Part shown: piece after piece, positions 48,251 through 59,960 of the stretch
Layout: every line of letters starts with the position of its first letter
Position numbering within the stretch: position 1 is the stretch's first letter
Source of the DNA: Eumeta japonica
Taxonomy: Eukaryota > Arthropoda > Insecta > Lepidoptera > Psychidae
DNA length: 64,000 nucleotides
Direction of reading: 5' to 3'
Assembly: GCA_005406025.1 (NCBI GenBank)
Contig: BGZK01001425.1
Location: forward strand, 62,001-126,000
Translations under genes and position numbers: made by a program
The notes under the pieces: generated by a model
Told to the model about the DNA's origin: nothing
What the model saw: the letters and a program-made list of their open reading frames with translations, nothing else
The model's database searches: none

Positions 48251-50689
48251 TCTCTCCAGTCTATATGATAATAAAGTACAGATGATTAATTTTATGTGCA
48301 TATGCTTCATTTTAATTATAAAGAAAGAAAATAAATGTAAATCTCTGACTTTTCTAAACTTTCGGTCATGTCTCTATAAAATAAAGTGGTATGCTCAATA
48401 CTTCTCAAATATCGCAACCTCAGAATACACTTCTTTAGCACTTGGGCTATCGACGTAAAAGCTCAGTATCAGACTATTTATATTACAGTTAAATGGAATA
48501 TTATATCATCAAACTACCAGTTAGTATTAACTTAGGTCTCAAATGAGATAACTAATATCAAATAAAATTTCAATAATGTCAATCAACTCTACAATCGAAT
48601 TTCTTAAATGCACTAGAGCACTCCGATTAGTTCAAATACGTATTAAAATAACAATTATATAATTTTTTCAAGTAAATTACACCTTATAATTAAAATGTAA
48701 TAGGCAAATAACACATTTTGCACAATACACAGTGAAATAAAATAATATACAATAAAATAAAATTAAGTATATGCAATAGAATCTTATAGCTAGCAATTTA
48801 GATATTAAATAACAAAATTGTTATTATCGTGCTGCGCAGGATTTTTTATATATTAACTGTACACGTTTTAGCTAATTATTTATTAGGTGACTTTATTACA
48901 AAGTTTTATTTTTGTTTACCAGAAGCACCTCTATGGATAGGGGTTCAATTTTCAATGAAGTAAAGAGTTTCACTTGATATCCTTGCAATTGGAATCCCGC
49001 TTGGGGACCCACGTAACCCTCGACGGACACTTCTGATGCGTATCAGATCTGCTCATCTACCTCCGGTACTTTTAAATATGACATTACCGAGATAGACAAA
49101 ATGCAAAAGGGGAAATTTAATATCTCGATTAATAAACTTTATTCCAAAATCAGGGACAGTTCCTGGGAGCTGGTGCTCATACAGGCGAATGAACTGCCAG
49201 CCTGAAATATAACTATTTATTGAGAAATCTACACACGCGAGAGAGAATAAAAGAATTAATATTTAGTATTTTCTTTCCTGTTCATCACCGTCCGTGATCT
49301 TTTCGGTTAAATACTGTGGTCGTTTTGCTGAGACTGGTACTTTCACTCTTTCTCCTTCAAGACCCGACCTCGTTCTTCGTAGTTCCAAAATCGACTTGCC
49401 TTTCGAGTATCGCGTATTGTTTTACCTTCAATCGTTTTTATTAGAACAAATGCAGCTTTCTCTCCTTTTCTTTTGACTAGAGACACACACGCAAAAGTGC
49501 GCATGTTGACATTTGTAACATAAATGTAAAGACACATATACACGAAATTTAATTTAAACTTATAAAATAAATATATATATAATAGTAACCCAATTCACGT
49601 CATGAATGAAAATAATCAATTTTAATAAAATAATCAATAAAATCAAATCACCTGCCAATGAATATCAAACAAATCAACCATTAAAGCTAAACAGTTAATA
49701 AAGCGATAACTCATATCTCACCTAATTAATTATAAATGAATCTGTCTTCAACTTATTTCTAATCAATTAAATCATCGATACTTCACCTATTCATCTAAAT
49801 TAAAGCACACAAATATCACACCTAATTCAATTCAAAAATAATGTTTTTTATTTAATTTACGAATGGTCAAGCATGGCTTTAAACAAAATGTACATATCCA
49901 TGACAATTTATGTGAACCAAAACTCGTCTTTCTTACAAAGATATTTTTATTTACTTTTTTTTTAATACTTATAGAAAAACGTGTTAGTCGAACTGAAGAC
50001 ATCCGAAAAAAAATCCTGTTTTTTTTTTTTATTACTATTTCCAACGGCACGAGCTCGTCAAAAGGAATGAATTATACTGCGTTTCTGTGAATTCTTAATA
50101 CATTTTAGTATTTTTTGTAGGCCCAGGAATCCGTTTCAGGGGTCCTCAATTAAAAAAAAATACCTTTTCTTCTATGACAGTGCTATAGTGTCCGAGCTGG
50201 TACAAGACGAGTGATGGATGTCGGCGATCTGAAAGGGATATGCAAGGATCGTACCACGCGGAGAGCTGTTCAACTCGAGAAAACAGAAAAAATGTTTTAG
50301 ACGTGAAAGAATACTGTTTCAAAATTAACAGTTCCTTTTTTCTGCTTTCGTATTTCAGCCTGTATATTTTTAATGTATAGAATCTTGGTACCATATTCTT
50401 TTTCGGTCATTCAAATTTATAGCAATTTTGTGGAGATAAACAACAGACTTAATAGAAGTTTATTTAAAAAAAAAATGTTATGTTGCTGCAATTAATCAAG
50501 ACATTCGACAAATCACGACATTCTTTTCGATAAATAACCATGTACAAGTAAGTAGACTCGTCCATTGTTAGAAGAATATGTAATCAACCGACTCTCAAAG
50601 ACTAGCTATCTTCGCGTGTTGTTTTTTTATCGAGAAAAAAAAACAGATCAATCCAGACAGTGCTGACACGAAATTAGTGCTATTTCAGT
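48251..50689. other. AT-rich spacer
   Basis: No gene or repeat recognised over about 2.4 kb; only a mildly GC-richer patch at 48950-49070. Frames on opposite strands at 49294-49543 and 49832-50090 are sense/antisense chance pairs. Confidence 0.5.
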
Positions 50690-51180
50690 ACATAACACCG
50701 TCGTCGGCGCCGAGACAAAAGCACGTAACTGTAATAAATGCAAATTGGCCGCCTCGCCGAACCGGCCGTAAAACAGTTAAGCCCTTATCCAGCCGGCCCG
50801 TCCGCCGATAGCCCCGGGGACCCGTAAATTTTCCTGAACGCTAAGCGGAATCCCACTAAATATAAATATTTACCTGCCCCCCTCGCACCCCCCGCCGAGG
50901 CCAATGTTGATTTAAGCCGGCTGTCAGATTTTTTACGGTTACGAATATTATTCCACCGGCAGGTGGACCGTTCTCGATTCTCATCGGAAAAGGTTACCTT
51001 TACACAGGAGTAGCGGTTTCAATTTTAATTATTCACAGCCCCTATAATTTTAATGGAAACAAATAGACGTCGATAGCTATTGATCTCGACAACGATTAAA
51101 ATTTCGCTGATTTCCCGGCGGGTGGATTGCGCCACACCTCGGCGCGGTCGTCGCGAGAATCAATTGGAGATCTATCGAAA
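50690..51180. promoter_or_regulatory. Long GC-rich island with duplicated octamer motif
   Basis: The longest compositional island in the window, about 490 bp. It holds GTCGTCGGCGCCGAGA, CGCCTCGCCGAACCGGCCG, GCCGATAGCCCCGGGGACCC, CCTCGCACCCCCCGCCG and CCACCGGCAGGTGGACC, mixed with AT-rich TF-site-like text (TAAATATAAATATTTAC, TATAATTTTAATGG, CTATTGATCTCGAC). At 50716-50748 it carries a 33-bp motif with AATGCAAATTGG that recurs at 56056-56088. There are no open frames of note. Enhancer-like by composition and motif sharing; conservation is not testable here. Confidence 0.4.
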
Positions 51181-51947
51181 AATTGAAGAGTTGTGACTCC
51201 GAAGGCTAGTCAGGATAATAAGACATCAAGGCTTTATTATCCTTGAGGGACATCAAGGCTTGCTTATTCAGCGTGACGACGAAAACTCGTCTTTGGCCTA
51301 TGAGACAGAGAATCTATAAAACGGCCGGGTCAATCGGTGCTGGCAACGATGAAGAGAATTCATTATCAAAGAGATTTTTAAGATGCGAGTAGAATTATGA
51401 CAATTTATTTAGTGAGAGTAAAGAACGTAACTTACATCGAATAACTCACAGTTTGGTGAATTATTTAGACGTCGACAAAACTTATTACGTATACACAAGC
51501 CGCTGTAATTGTATCGTAATTACATACAAGTGTTGTTTTAAAATAATAAATAGTCTTTTTATTAATACTGTCTTAATAATTATTTATTTTATCTATTTAT
51601 TATTAATAATATACCTCGATTAATTTGGAAAAGAAAAAAAAGTTTCTTAAACTATCTATTTCCAAATAACATTGTTGTTTATCTACGAAAGCCTTTCAAA
51701 GAAGTGGGTTATTCTCCCTAAAGGTATCATATTTGTCAATAACATGCATGTTATTAACAAATATGATACTCTTATTTGCATAACTAATGCATTTACACAA
51801 CAACATACAAACTTATTTTTTTTTATAAAAATATGATTTTATAATAAACTCTCAAAACACTACTGGATGTACGACTGATTTGGGCGCTGTCTGTCTAGAG
51901 GAGAATTTTAAATATGCTTAATGTAAACCAACTCAGTATACATTTTT
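51181..51947. other. AT-rich spacer
   Basis: Only the palindrome listed next is notable; a short repeat of CATCAAGGCTT lies at 51226 and 51252. Confidence 0.5.
51724..51769. other. Near-perfect loopless palindrome
   Basis: TATCATATTTGTCAATAACA then TG is followed directly by its reverse complement with one G-for-A difference (ATTGAC against ATTAAC). It spans 46 nt including the outer G-C pair. It may be a recent short inverted duplication or a cruciform-forming site. Confidence 0.75.
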
Positions 51948-52260
51948 GATGTGAAACATCCACTGGCGCGCCTCGACAACGAACGTGACGGTAAACGTCA
52001 TGACGCTCTCTTGTGCCGTCATTCCTTTTCTCCGCCACAACGGCTTTCTCTTATATAGGCGTGACGTGTGTATTATAACACTTCGTTTCTTCTCTGTATG
52101 TCTTGTATTTATATTCTATACATGTTATTGAAATAAGAATAATAAGAAAGTTTGTTTATTTTGTTAATGTGACTATATTTTTATTTATTTGAATTCGTAT
52201 TTATAGGCATTCTTTGATTACACATGCATTCAGTGACCATCGGTTTCGATGTTTCACATC
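51948..52260. mobile_element. MITE-like element, 13-bp inverted ends
   Basis: GATGTGAAACATC (51948-51960) and GATGTTTCACATC (52248-52260) are exact reverse complements exactly 300 bp apart. The interior has a CpG-rich head (CACTGGCGCGCCTCGAC, CGTGACGGTAAACGTCATG) with a TATATAGG box near 52053, then an AT-rich tail. No coding. It could be a small DNA element, or an LTR/SINE fragment with a chance match. No target duplication seen. Confidence 0.4.
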
Positions 52261-52284
52261 TGTCGAGGGTCCTGGGACGGCCTC

Positions 52285-52450
52285 ATTTTTAGGGTCCGTA
52301 GTAGACAGGAGCCCTTGTAGTTTTTCCTTGTCCGTCCGTCCATCTGTTTGCACGTACATCTGTCTATCTGTTCGCAGCTTAGCTCCAAAACTTTTAGTAT
52401 TAAAAAGCTGTGATTTGATACGAGTATAAATATTAGTCACCATTATTATA
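52285..52450 (+). repeat. Lepidopteran 'GGAACCCTAAAAA' repeat, copy 2
   Basis: Starts TTTTTAGGGTCCGTAGTAGA, continues GGAGCCCTTGTAGTTTTTCC and a GTCCGTCCGTCCATCTG run, then AAAAGCTGTGATTTGATACG. The family order in Lepidoptera is 'agggttccgtag...ggaacccttatag...gtccgtctgtctgtc'. Opposite in orientation to 45110-45245. Short frames on both strands (52201-52443) are incidental. Confidence 0.6.
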
Positions 52451-53460
52451 GAACCATACTTAGTGCATGGGCCGAGACGAATTTGGCCAGTTTTTTATAT
52501 CGTTATTTCTTATTAAATTAATAACAATATTATCTAGCATTTTATTAAGTTTATTAATTCAATATTAAAAATGAAGAACAGGTACTTTTTATTGCGGGCG
52601 CCTATTTATTGAAATAGTTCAATATCTAGACGCAGGCAAAAATAAAAATAATTCATTATATTTATTTCATAAAATAAATAAATTCCGCCATACTCTGCCT
52701 CCATAAGACTAATTGGATATTTCAAAGTCTCAAAAACAGGTCGGTGGCTTTCGACCGGGTGACGGGCCCGACTTTTTACCGCGCCGCGGATTTCTGATAC
52801 GTTTTAAATACGGCCTTAATGAACTTTAGAGTTATTATAAAGTTTCGTCTGAAGTGCTCTTCCCTGAAATTTCATTTGAGATTTTCGGCCTACATAAATT
52901 AAAGTTCGCTCGTATATTTATAGATGTATACGGAAAGTTTATCAAAAATTCAACGGAAAGGTTTTGAAGTTTCTAAGTACGATCTACTTGATTGGATTTC
53001 ATTGGATCTCAATTATTTTAATGTTCTTTAGATCGAAGTATTTCTCATCAAAACACTTTCTAATGTCTCGCTTGCTGATGATGATTATTCACGAAATTGT
53101 AATTATTCCAGAAAAATAATACAATTATTTCACAGGTTTCTCACTCTTCAGCACTGAATCTTAGTATTGAGAAGGAAACGTTCAAGCTCGAGTTAGTTTC
53201 ACCTTTTGAAGTGAAAATTTCTTTAAGTAGGTCGGATGGGGTGTAATTTAAAAACATTTGTTATCAACTTGGTATATACAGTGTGTATACACATATGCTC
53301 ATACAAGCATATTGTATAACCTGAGTGTAAGATCAGTCCTCAGTCCCCGTTAAAGATTGCATAATACGTATCTAGGTATAGTTTTTATTATTGTAAAATT
53401 ACAATACTAACTTATTGCTCGATGTAGCGATGGACGTGAATGCAAACTAAATTATTGTTA
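52451..53460. other. AT-rich spacer with a small GC patch
   Basis: A CpG patch at 52740-52800 (GACCGGGTGACGGGCCCGAC, ACCGCGCCGCGG). Otherwise AT-rich with nothing recognised. Confidence 0.4.
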
Positions 53461-53606
53461 GGCCCTCTTCAACCATTTTTTCTTAAACTGAAATTTAACA
53501 AAAAGTCACTTTTATAATGAATTTTGCAATCCACGCATTTCATTCCCCTTTTAACAGTTGAGGGCTAAAAAGAAAGTCATTTTAAACAGAGATGTTAGAA
53601 GAGGCC
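53461..53606. mobile_element. Small MITE, family M copy 2
   Basis: Terminal inverted repeats: GGCCCTCTTCAAC (53461-53473) against GTTAGAAGAGGCC (53594-53606), allowing an indel. The element is 146 bp and noncoding, and similar inside to 41060-41165. It is flanked by TTA on the left (53458-53460) and TTTA on the right. A 3-bp TTA target with G-starting ends would fit PIF/Harbinger-type elements, but that assignment is tentative. Confidence 0.6.
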
Positions 53607-53989
53607 TTTAATGATTCACTTAGACACATATTCATGTTTTCTAATTTCATTGTAGGCTTTACATTTCCTGTATCAATCTTATTCATAAGGTAATCTCATT
53701 AAAATAACATTTATTATTGTTTGAGTGTCAATGTGTTTGTTGACCTCTAATAACAGTCTTTCTTTCTTTGAGACATATTTCAGTAATAATCTAGCCTTAT
53801 ATCTGAACGTAAATGCATATTTGACTTGAGGCTAACGTTTTTTTGTATATGTTTCACAAAAGTTGGCTTTCTACACTGCCCATTATGCCTTCACTGATAA
53901 TTTTATCAACATGAAAATAAAATAAAACCTCTATTTTCTCTACATCTTTAAAAATTTCGAAACGTTCACATTTATTTTCAAATTTACTA

Positions 53990-54240
53990 ATCCATTGCTC
54001 AGTGTTTGAGGGTCTTCATAAAAAAATTCATAGATCATGAGAGTATGAAAAAAACTGAAACAAATCAGTCTCGTGGTGTTTTTATTTAGAAGTTGCCTAA
54101 TTCTTGTCACTGTTTTACCTTTTCACAAATCTCATAATTTGAATTCCAACGCAATTTAGTATCTAAAATGAGACCAAGGAATAAGGTTGTTTTCACAATA
54201 TCCAGTATTTCTTTCTTGATCATTACGTTTGCGTCGACTA
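53990..54240 (-). pseudogene. Jockey-like reverse transcriptase relic
   Basis: On the minus strand, 54240-54134 reads VMIKKEILDIVKTTLFLGLI then LDTKLRWNSNYE. After a frameshift, 54113-53980 reads RIRQLLNKNTTRLICFSFFH then TLMIYEFF. The order 'FLGl.lDskl.W..Hi......kirql...t.rlvYfsyfhS.m.YGi' is the thumb/connection region just after the palm of Jockey/CR1-group LINE reverse transcriptases. Fingers, the FxDD catalytic box and the endonuclease are not visible, so this is a short fragment. Confidence in class is fair, in clade low. Confidence 0.65.
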
Positions 54241-54250
54241 GTTTAGCACT

Positions 54251-54700
54251 AGCTATGGAAAATTTACTTGTCTGTCTTTGTCTCTTAAGTCGAATATCGA
54301 CTGAATTGTTAAGATATTTTTATAATAAAGTTACTAGCTCGAGCGAAAGACAAAAGCACATAATCCATTCATTTGCAAAGGGGTGAAAATTATGCAGTTG
54401 ATGTGTCTTCGATAATCTTTACCTCTTTCAAATACATAAGTTTGAAAGGACTTTAGAGTTATATATTTCAGAAAACACAAATGTGACATCAATTGCAAAC
54501 GTATCACTTACTTTTGATTTGTAGACATGGATATAATAGTTAAATACTTCCACATCACGCACAGGGATCTCATGTCTTTCAAACAGTTTTTTCCAAAAGT
54601 AACATTACTATAAGGAACACTATTTCCAAGTTTTTACGTGTTCTCATTTCTATGACTATCAGCTTATAAAATTAGTAGGACAGTGTGGACTGTAGTGTAG
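54251..54700. other. AT-rich spacer, possible LINE remains
   Basis: May include the upstream (N-terminal) remains of the same LINE on the minus strand, but translation shows no clear motif. Confidence 0.35.
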
Positions 54701-54890
54701 GACGCTACTACTATACCACTGGCGGGGAAAGCTTCTGAAGTGGTGGTAAAGGCGTCAGCATCGCACCGAAGAGCAGCACGTCGTTGGACAGATGGATGAC
54801 TGGATAGTGTCATAGCGTCATGGTGCCCCTATAGCTTACAGATGCTCCAGGACCGCTTATCGGGGATATCGACGAAGAGGTATCTTTTGA
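54701..54890. other. Mixed GC-richer stretch, unidentified
   Basis: Raised GC; a plus frame reads SHRRAARRWTDGWLDSV, vaguely like the 'GRP..RW.DDi' tail of LINE ORF2, but the match is too weak to call. Confidence 0.2.
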
Positions 54891-54900
54891 GATATCATAA

Positions 54901-54928
54901 ACTACTGCAGATAACTATCTGCAGTAGT
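54901..54928. other. Perfect short palindrome
   Basis: ACTACTGCAGATA, two bases, then TATCTGCAGTAGT. Thirteen perfect pairs in DNA (cruciform); as RNA the innermost pairs would open. Confidence 0.7.
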
Positions 54929-54939
54929 CATTACCTACA

Positions 54940-55315
54940 TACTTATAACGAACTAAGATATTTTCTAAAATACAAAGTTGCTAATACTCTTATTAGTAAC
55001 TAGTATTAATAATTACCTAACCATACTAGTAATATTTTAAGTAATTCTAAAATTAGGTTAGGAAATACTGATACTAAGTTAACTAATGCTAATACTAGGT
55101 TGGCTAGTACTAACACCAACTAATCTAATACTAATACTAGCTAGTACAAATACTACCTTAGCAAGTACAAATACTAGCTTAGCTAGTACAAATACTAACT
55201 TAACTAGTACAAATACTAACTTAGCTAGTACAAATCCTGGCTTACCTAACATTAATACTGGCTTATCTAGCGTTAATACTAATTTACATAGCTACTAATA
55301 CTAACTCAGTTAGTA
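54940..55315 (+). repeat. Minisatellite, 21-bp unit
   Basis: The core (about 55125-55245) is a run of AACTTAGCTAGTACAAATACT-type units of 21 bp with point variation, fading into degenerate AATACTAAC / ACTAGTA text on both sides. Because 21 is a multiple of three, a 70-codon frame (55086-55298) shows a seven-residue repeat (STNTNLA). This is a consequence of the array, not evidence of a protein. Confidence 0.8.
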
Positions 55316-56019
55316 TTTAATTTACATGTACAGCATTGACTCCATGTGATTCCTATTCGCGCCTTCCTTTGTTATCCAACGCCTACAAGATCACTTATAA
55401 TGTGTAAAATTTGACTCCGATATTCAATTGTCCGTGTGTCTGTCTGTCATGACTAAGAGCTCGTCTTGTCAAAAAACAAAAATATGGCTTTACTCAATTG
55501 GCTTGAATGTATACGTATCTAATATACATTACCCGAGTGTTGCATATGGTCGAAGTCAATTTCTCTATTTTTTACTTAAATGTGCAATCTCAATACTGCT
55601 CTTTATTTCGTTGCCGGCCCCATTTCTAAGATGGTCCTGTGGTATCCACACAAACAATTTTTATTTGTAAAAAAATATCCTATATCTTATTCTGATCTAG
55701 AGGAAATAATAAGTCAGTAATCAAAATTTGTTTCAGGCATTTTGGAAATTATCTCCAATACACAGATAGACACTCATCTTTTTGTATGAACCAGTTTATT
55801 TATAAAATTATTCATATATAAACGTTAGATATTTTCATATATAGACTTACTATTGAAAATAGTTTTGAACGAAAAATCATTTTGACAACTATGGGAGTAT
55901 ATTAAAATCTACAACTTCGTTTATTATTAAATATAAAAATTTTCTCCAAAAATATCACACACAGTCAAGCGCACATGTTATGTGGTGCATAAAATATACA
56001 CGTCAGTTAAGGTAAAGCG
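55316..56019. other. AT-rich spacer
   Basis: Nothing recognised. A GTCCGTGTGTCTGTCTGTCATG phrase near 55429 (shown as its core) resembles the Lepidopteran repeat at 52285 and may be a third small fragment. Confidence 0.35.
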
Positions 56020-56250
56020 ACTACACTGGGTGCGCCGGAGAGCTCGCCGGTGCGGCAAAAGCCCGTAAATGTAACGCATGCAAATTGGACAAGCCACTTA
56101 AAGCCTTGCCCTCCAGCACCGAGTGGACGACTCCAAAATTTATCGTTGTAACCCCGCCGTTAGAGAAGAATAAACGTTTTGTGTTTTCATAGTGCGAACT
56201 CGGCGAGCGGCGCCGCGCACGCCTGTGATATCGTTAAATAAGGACGACAA
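56020..56250. promoter_or_regulatory. GC-rich island sharing motif with 50690 island
   Basis: Carries CAAAAGCCCGTAAATGTAAC followed by GCATGCAAATTGG (56056-56088), which matches 28 of 33 positions of 50716-50748. A second shared phrase follows (CTTAAAGCCTTGCCCTCCAG against AGTTAAGCCCTTATCCAG). Also has a CGGCGAGCGGCGCCGCGC block near 56202. Enhancer-like by composition; no open frame. Confidence 0.4.
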
Positions 56251-57589
56251 ATTGGTTTACAATGATCTTGCGTTTAGAGTGAATATTAAATTTTATAATA
56301 GCAATTTCTGCGTCAACTTACGTAATTTGCAAGGGTAAGTTACGCAAAGAATATTAAAAAAATATTGAATTAGTCTATTTGTTTACAAACAATTTATAAA
56401 CAAATGACTTAAAAAAATATTTTTATTTATTTAATGCGTTTTTTAGTTGCGAAAACGACAATAGCTACAATTTTTTATCAACATTTTAATAATATTTCAC
56501 TTTTTGTAAACTTAAACAATTATAATAAGCTACATAAACAATTTTCGATAATTTTTGTGACGTGATCTTGTTAAATACACATTCAAAAAGCTCAAAATTT
56601 ATAGAACTATTATTTAAACAATTATGCCATTTTAGATAAAAACTGCAATTCGAAAAATAATGAATAATGAACAAAAGTCAAACTTTTTAAAAAATCACCC
56701 TCAATTTTGCTTTTCCAGCGGGCGTTATTTTTTCCAATATTTATTATACACGATAATTTATTTAAATTGATAATTAATAACATAAAAAATATATATATTT
56801 TTTTAGGTGTACTCTCTAGAGTTGGGGCGCGTCCATGCGGTAACGGTCACGCGGAGCTTTATTTTCAGCGTTAAATTAAAATTATTAATAATGGAACTAG
56901 ACTTCTGAATGTTGATATTTTTATTGGAAATCATCCTCTTTAAGAACGTTTTTTTAAATTTCCACTAGCGCTTATGATTTTTGAGTTATTGCCAAAAAAG
57001 GAGAGAGCTACTTTTTTAGTTGTTTTTGTTAATAACAATCATAGAGGTATTGGAACGATTTTTTTCAGGAATCCAACTTGTAGATTAGACAATTAACACG
57101 ACGACGCTCGAGAATTGTAAACAATTGAGCCGACTTTTTTGGTAAATTTGTATATCTGAGGTATAGACATATTTGGAATATCATCGGCGTAATCCTTACT
57201 GCGTACTTATAACAATTAAATTTATGACAAAGGCAATGCCATTTGTAATATTTTCACTAGTCGCGTTATTATAACAATAAAAAAGTATACCTATAAGTGC
57301 TTTTAATTTTTTTTTAGTTAGTTTATAAAAGTAATGTTTTTAATCAATCATTTATGTTTTTTTACGTTGTTAAAGAGAATTTGAAGCGTATCCTTGTGGA
57401 TTTACCCAATTTTTCTTTTTATATCACTCAGGACAATTTTCATTGTATCTAAAGAATAAACTCCGCAATTTTCTTACGGCAATACTTCGAGTGTGCACCG
57501 CTCGAAATTATTACCGTATCCCCAAAACTTCAAAAAGTGGCGTATCAGATGGGATGGAGAAGAGAGGAACTCGACCTACCGTGTGAAGT
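56251..57589. other. AT-rich spacer
   Basis: A small GC patch at 56822-56862 (GGGGCGCGTCCATGCGG); otherwise AT-rich with nothing recognised. Confidence 0.45.
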
Positions 57590-57780
57590 AATCCTCACTA
57601 TCGACGGCGGCCGCGGCCTCGGCACAGTTGCGAGTCTGTGCGAGTTATCATTTTACACGGAACCCTTAAAATGTGCTTGGGTTTCAAAATAATTAGAAAT
57701 GTGAGCGAGTGCGGGTTGAAATTAAAAATGGTTGCGGGGCAAAAGCCATTGGGTTATTGGTGACTATAGGCAATTTTGTT
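57590..57780. other. GC-richer noncoding patch
   Basis: GACGGCGGCCGCGGCCTCGG at 57602 then mixed sequence to about 57780. No open frame or repeat recognised. Confidence 0.3.
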
Positions 57781-59960
57781 GAATACGACTTTTTACTCAA
57801 TGGAAATATCCACTTGCTATCTAAAGAAACAGCAATTCTATTTCAGGTTCTCAACAGTGAATGCAGTCGTTGATTTATCTTCGCCGTGTTCAAATCATTC
57901 GCTTACACCAATCTGATCTGATTGGTGTGCCTATATAGTCTATATATATTTTCTTTACGTGGTCCTCGGCCATTCTTATGGTCGCCCAGCTCGCAGGTAC
58001 TCCCCTGTCGTTCTGTGTCGACGGGCGCGCAGTGATGGTGTGCAATTGAGTCGTCACTCAAGTCGGATACCCTCACGGATCGTCAACGATATCGGTACGA
58101 CCACCTTTGAACTTTTAAATCAGTAGCAAGCGGCGAAACTTTATCCATTAATGTCCATCAAATTGTATTATTTTGTAACCGAACGAGACCGTAACGAAAA
58201 TTCTCAATCGTAACTTCAATGAAAATGTTGTATAGAGTTAATTTGTTTCCATACTAAAAAAATAATGACACATTTATAGATACAACACGAGGTTTATTAC
58301 CTAACAAGTTTTATCTTCACAATTTGATTTTTTTTTATTGTCCGCATAAATTGAATTCTCACTTTCTTGGAACTTACATTGTCACCTATTTACATACATA
58401 AATTATTCACTTTCATCGTGAGGAATACAAGAGCGACAAATTATGGTAATACAATTCGTAATAATATAGCATCAATCAAATCAGGCGACTGGTAACGAAC
58501 GTATTGGTAATATATTAGCTGTATATTAACGAGGTACGTGGCCCCACTCTCATCCTGAGTCGTCTTGGTTGCGATTGAAGAACCAATTTCGCGTCCCCGG
58601 CGAGGGCGGGGGCGGGGCGGGCGCGCCCATAATTTTATTAGAGCCAACTGTTGCTGGAAGACAGGTAACTTGGGAGGTTTTTTTAAAAGGTAGAGTCGAC
58701 ATAATCACTAGTGATGCGTACAAATACATCTATATGTATATACTAGACGTACCCTGTGCGAAGAATTCGCACAAATTGTGTATAGTAATTATCAGTTTAC
58801 AAAATTACCGAATCAAATATTTATACTCATGTGCATTTTATTTTATCGTTTTTGTAATTATTATGTAAATAAATCATTCAATTCAATTTAATGAATCAAA
58901 ATTTATTGCAGATGTTGAATTCTTTTCTAATTTTGCACACTGTTTATAACGTTCTTCTTTTTTTTGTATTACATTACGAAGTTCAGATGACTAATCGATG
59001 AAATATTTGAATAAAAAATTTACCGACCGTCAAACATGTTGACGTTGTTTCAAAAGTAAAGTCGTCAAATGGCACCACATGTGTAATTTTAAAAATTCAT
59101 TAATTTACAAAAACAGAAGCTATAATAAAATTATTAGTTGTTGATGCCGATAGAGAAAGCAATTATCTATGAAATGATATAAAGTTTATGTGGAGTAATT
59201 TTGAGGTTTTCTCCAAAAAGGGAGGCAAACATCTTAAACCTTAACGTATTAATATATATTTATATTAATTATTTAGAAATATGTTATTTTTATGTATTGT
59301 GAATAACTATTTTAAGAACTTACATTTTGCTATTTTGCCATTTTACACACATTACACTGCCACACTACACCACCACTACATGTACGGAATACAATTTTCC
59401 ATCAAAAAGAACTAGTAAGAAACTTGAAGTTCTCTTCAAATTTAAATATATTGTATTACAAAAACAAACACATATAAATTTAAAACGCAAAGAAAAAAAC
59501 CCACAAAAAGTCGAGCTCCTTATGCCCGTGAATGTTTATCCTTTGAATATTTATATATTGTATAATAACTTTCTATTTGTTCAATAATGGTTTTAAATTT
59601 GTTTACAAGAGTAGATTTTGAATATTTTCGGGGACCTTGTTGAACATAAACACAAAATGAAATGAATTGTGAATGAGTTCGTGACTTTATCTAGTCGACT
59701 GACATGAAAATACTATTTATTTTTATTTCTATTTCGTGTTGTAATTACAAACGAATACTGAATATTAGTGGCATTGTTCTTAAAAAAATTATAATAATCT
59801 GTGATTAATAGATATAATGCGGCATAATTAATACTAATAATACTAGAATAAAACAATTTGAGATATTTCAGAAGTTTGAAGTAACTTTTCCAATGATGCT
59901 GCGAAAATTAAATTATCAATTTTAATTGCTACCTTTACAAAATATATATTCCATTACGAT
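57781..59960. other. AT-rich spacer with two GC patches
   Basis: GC patches at 57975-58110 (GTGTCGACGGGCGCGCAGTG) and 58585-58635 (GGCGAGGGCGGGGGCGGGGC). Frames crossing the second patch on both strands (58441-58647, 58569-58868) are unrecognised. The rest is plain AT-rich sequence. Confidence 0.4.

Noticed and set aside
54701..54890. LINE ORF2 C-terminal tail (RRAARRWTDGWLD)
   Set aside because: The resemblance is limited to a few residues and no neighbouring motif supports it.
55086..55298. Repeat protein with heptad STNTNLA units
   Set aside because: Fully explained by a 21-bp tandem array without stops.
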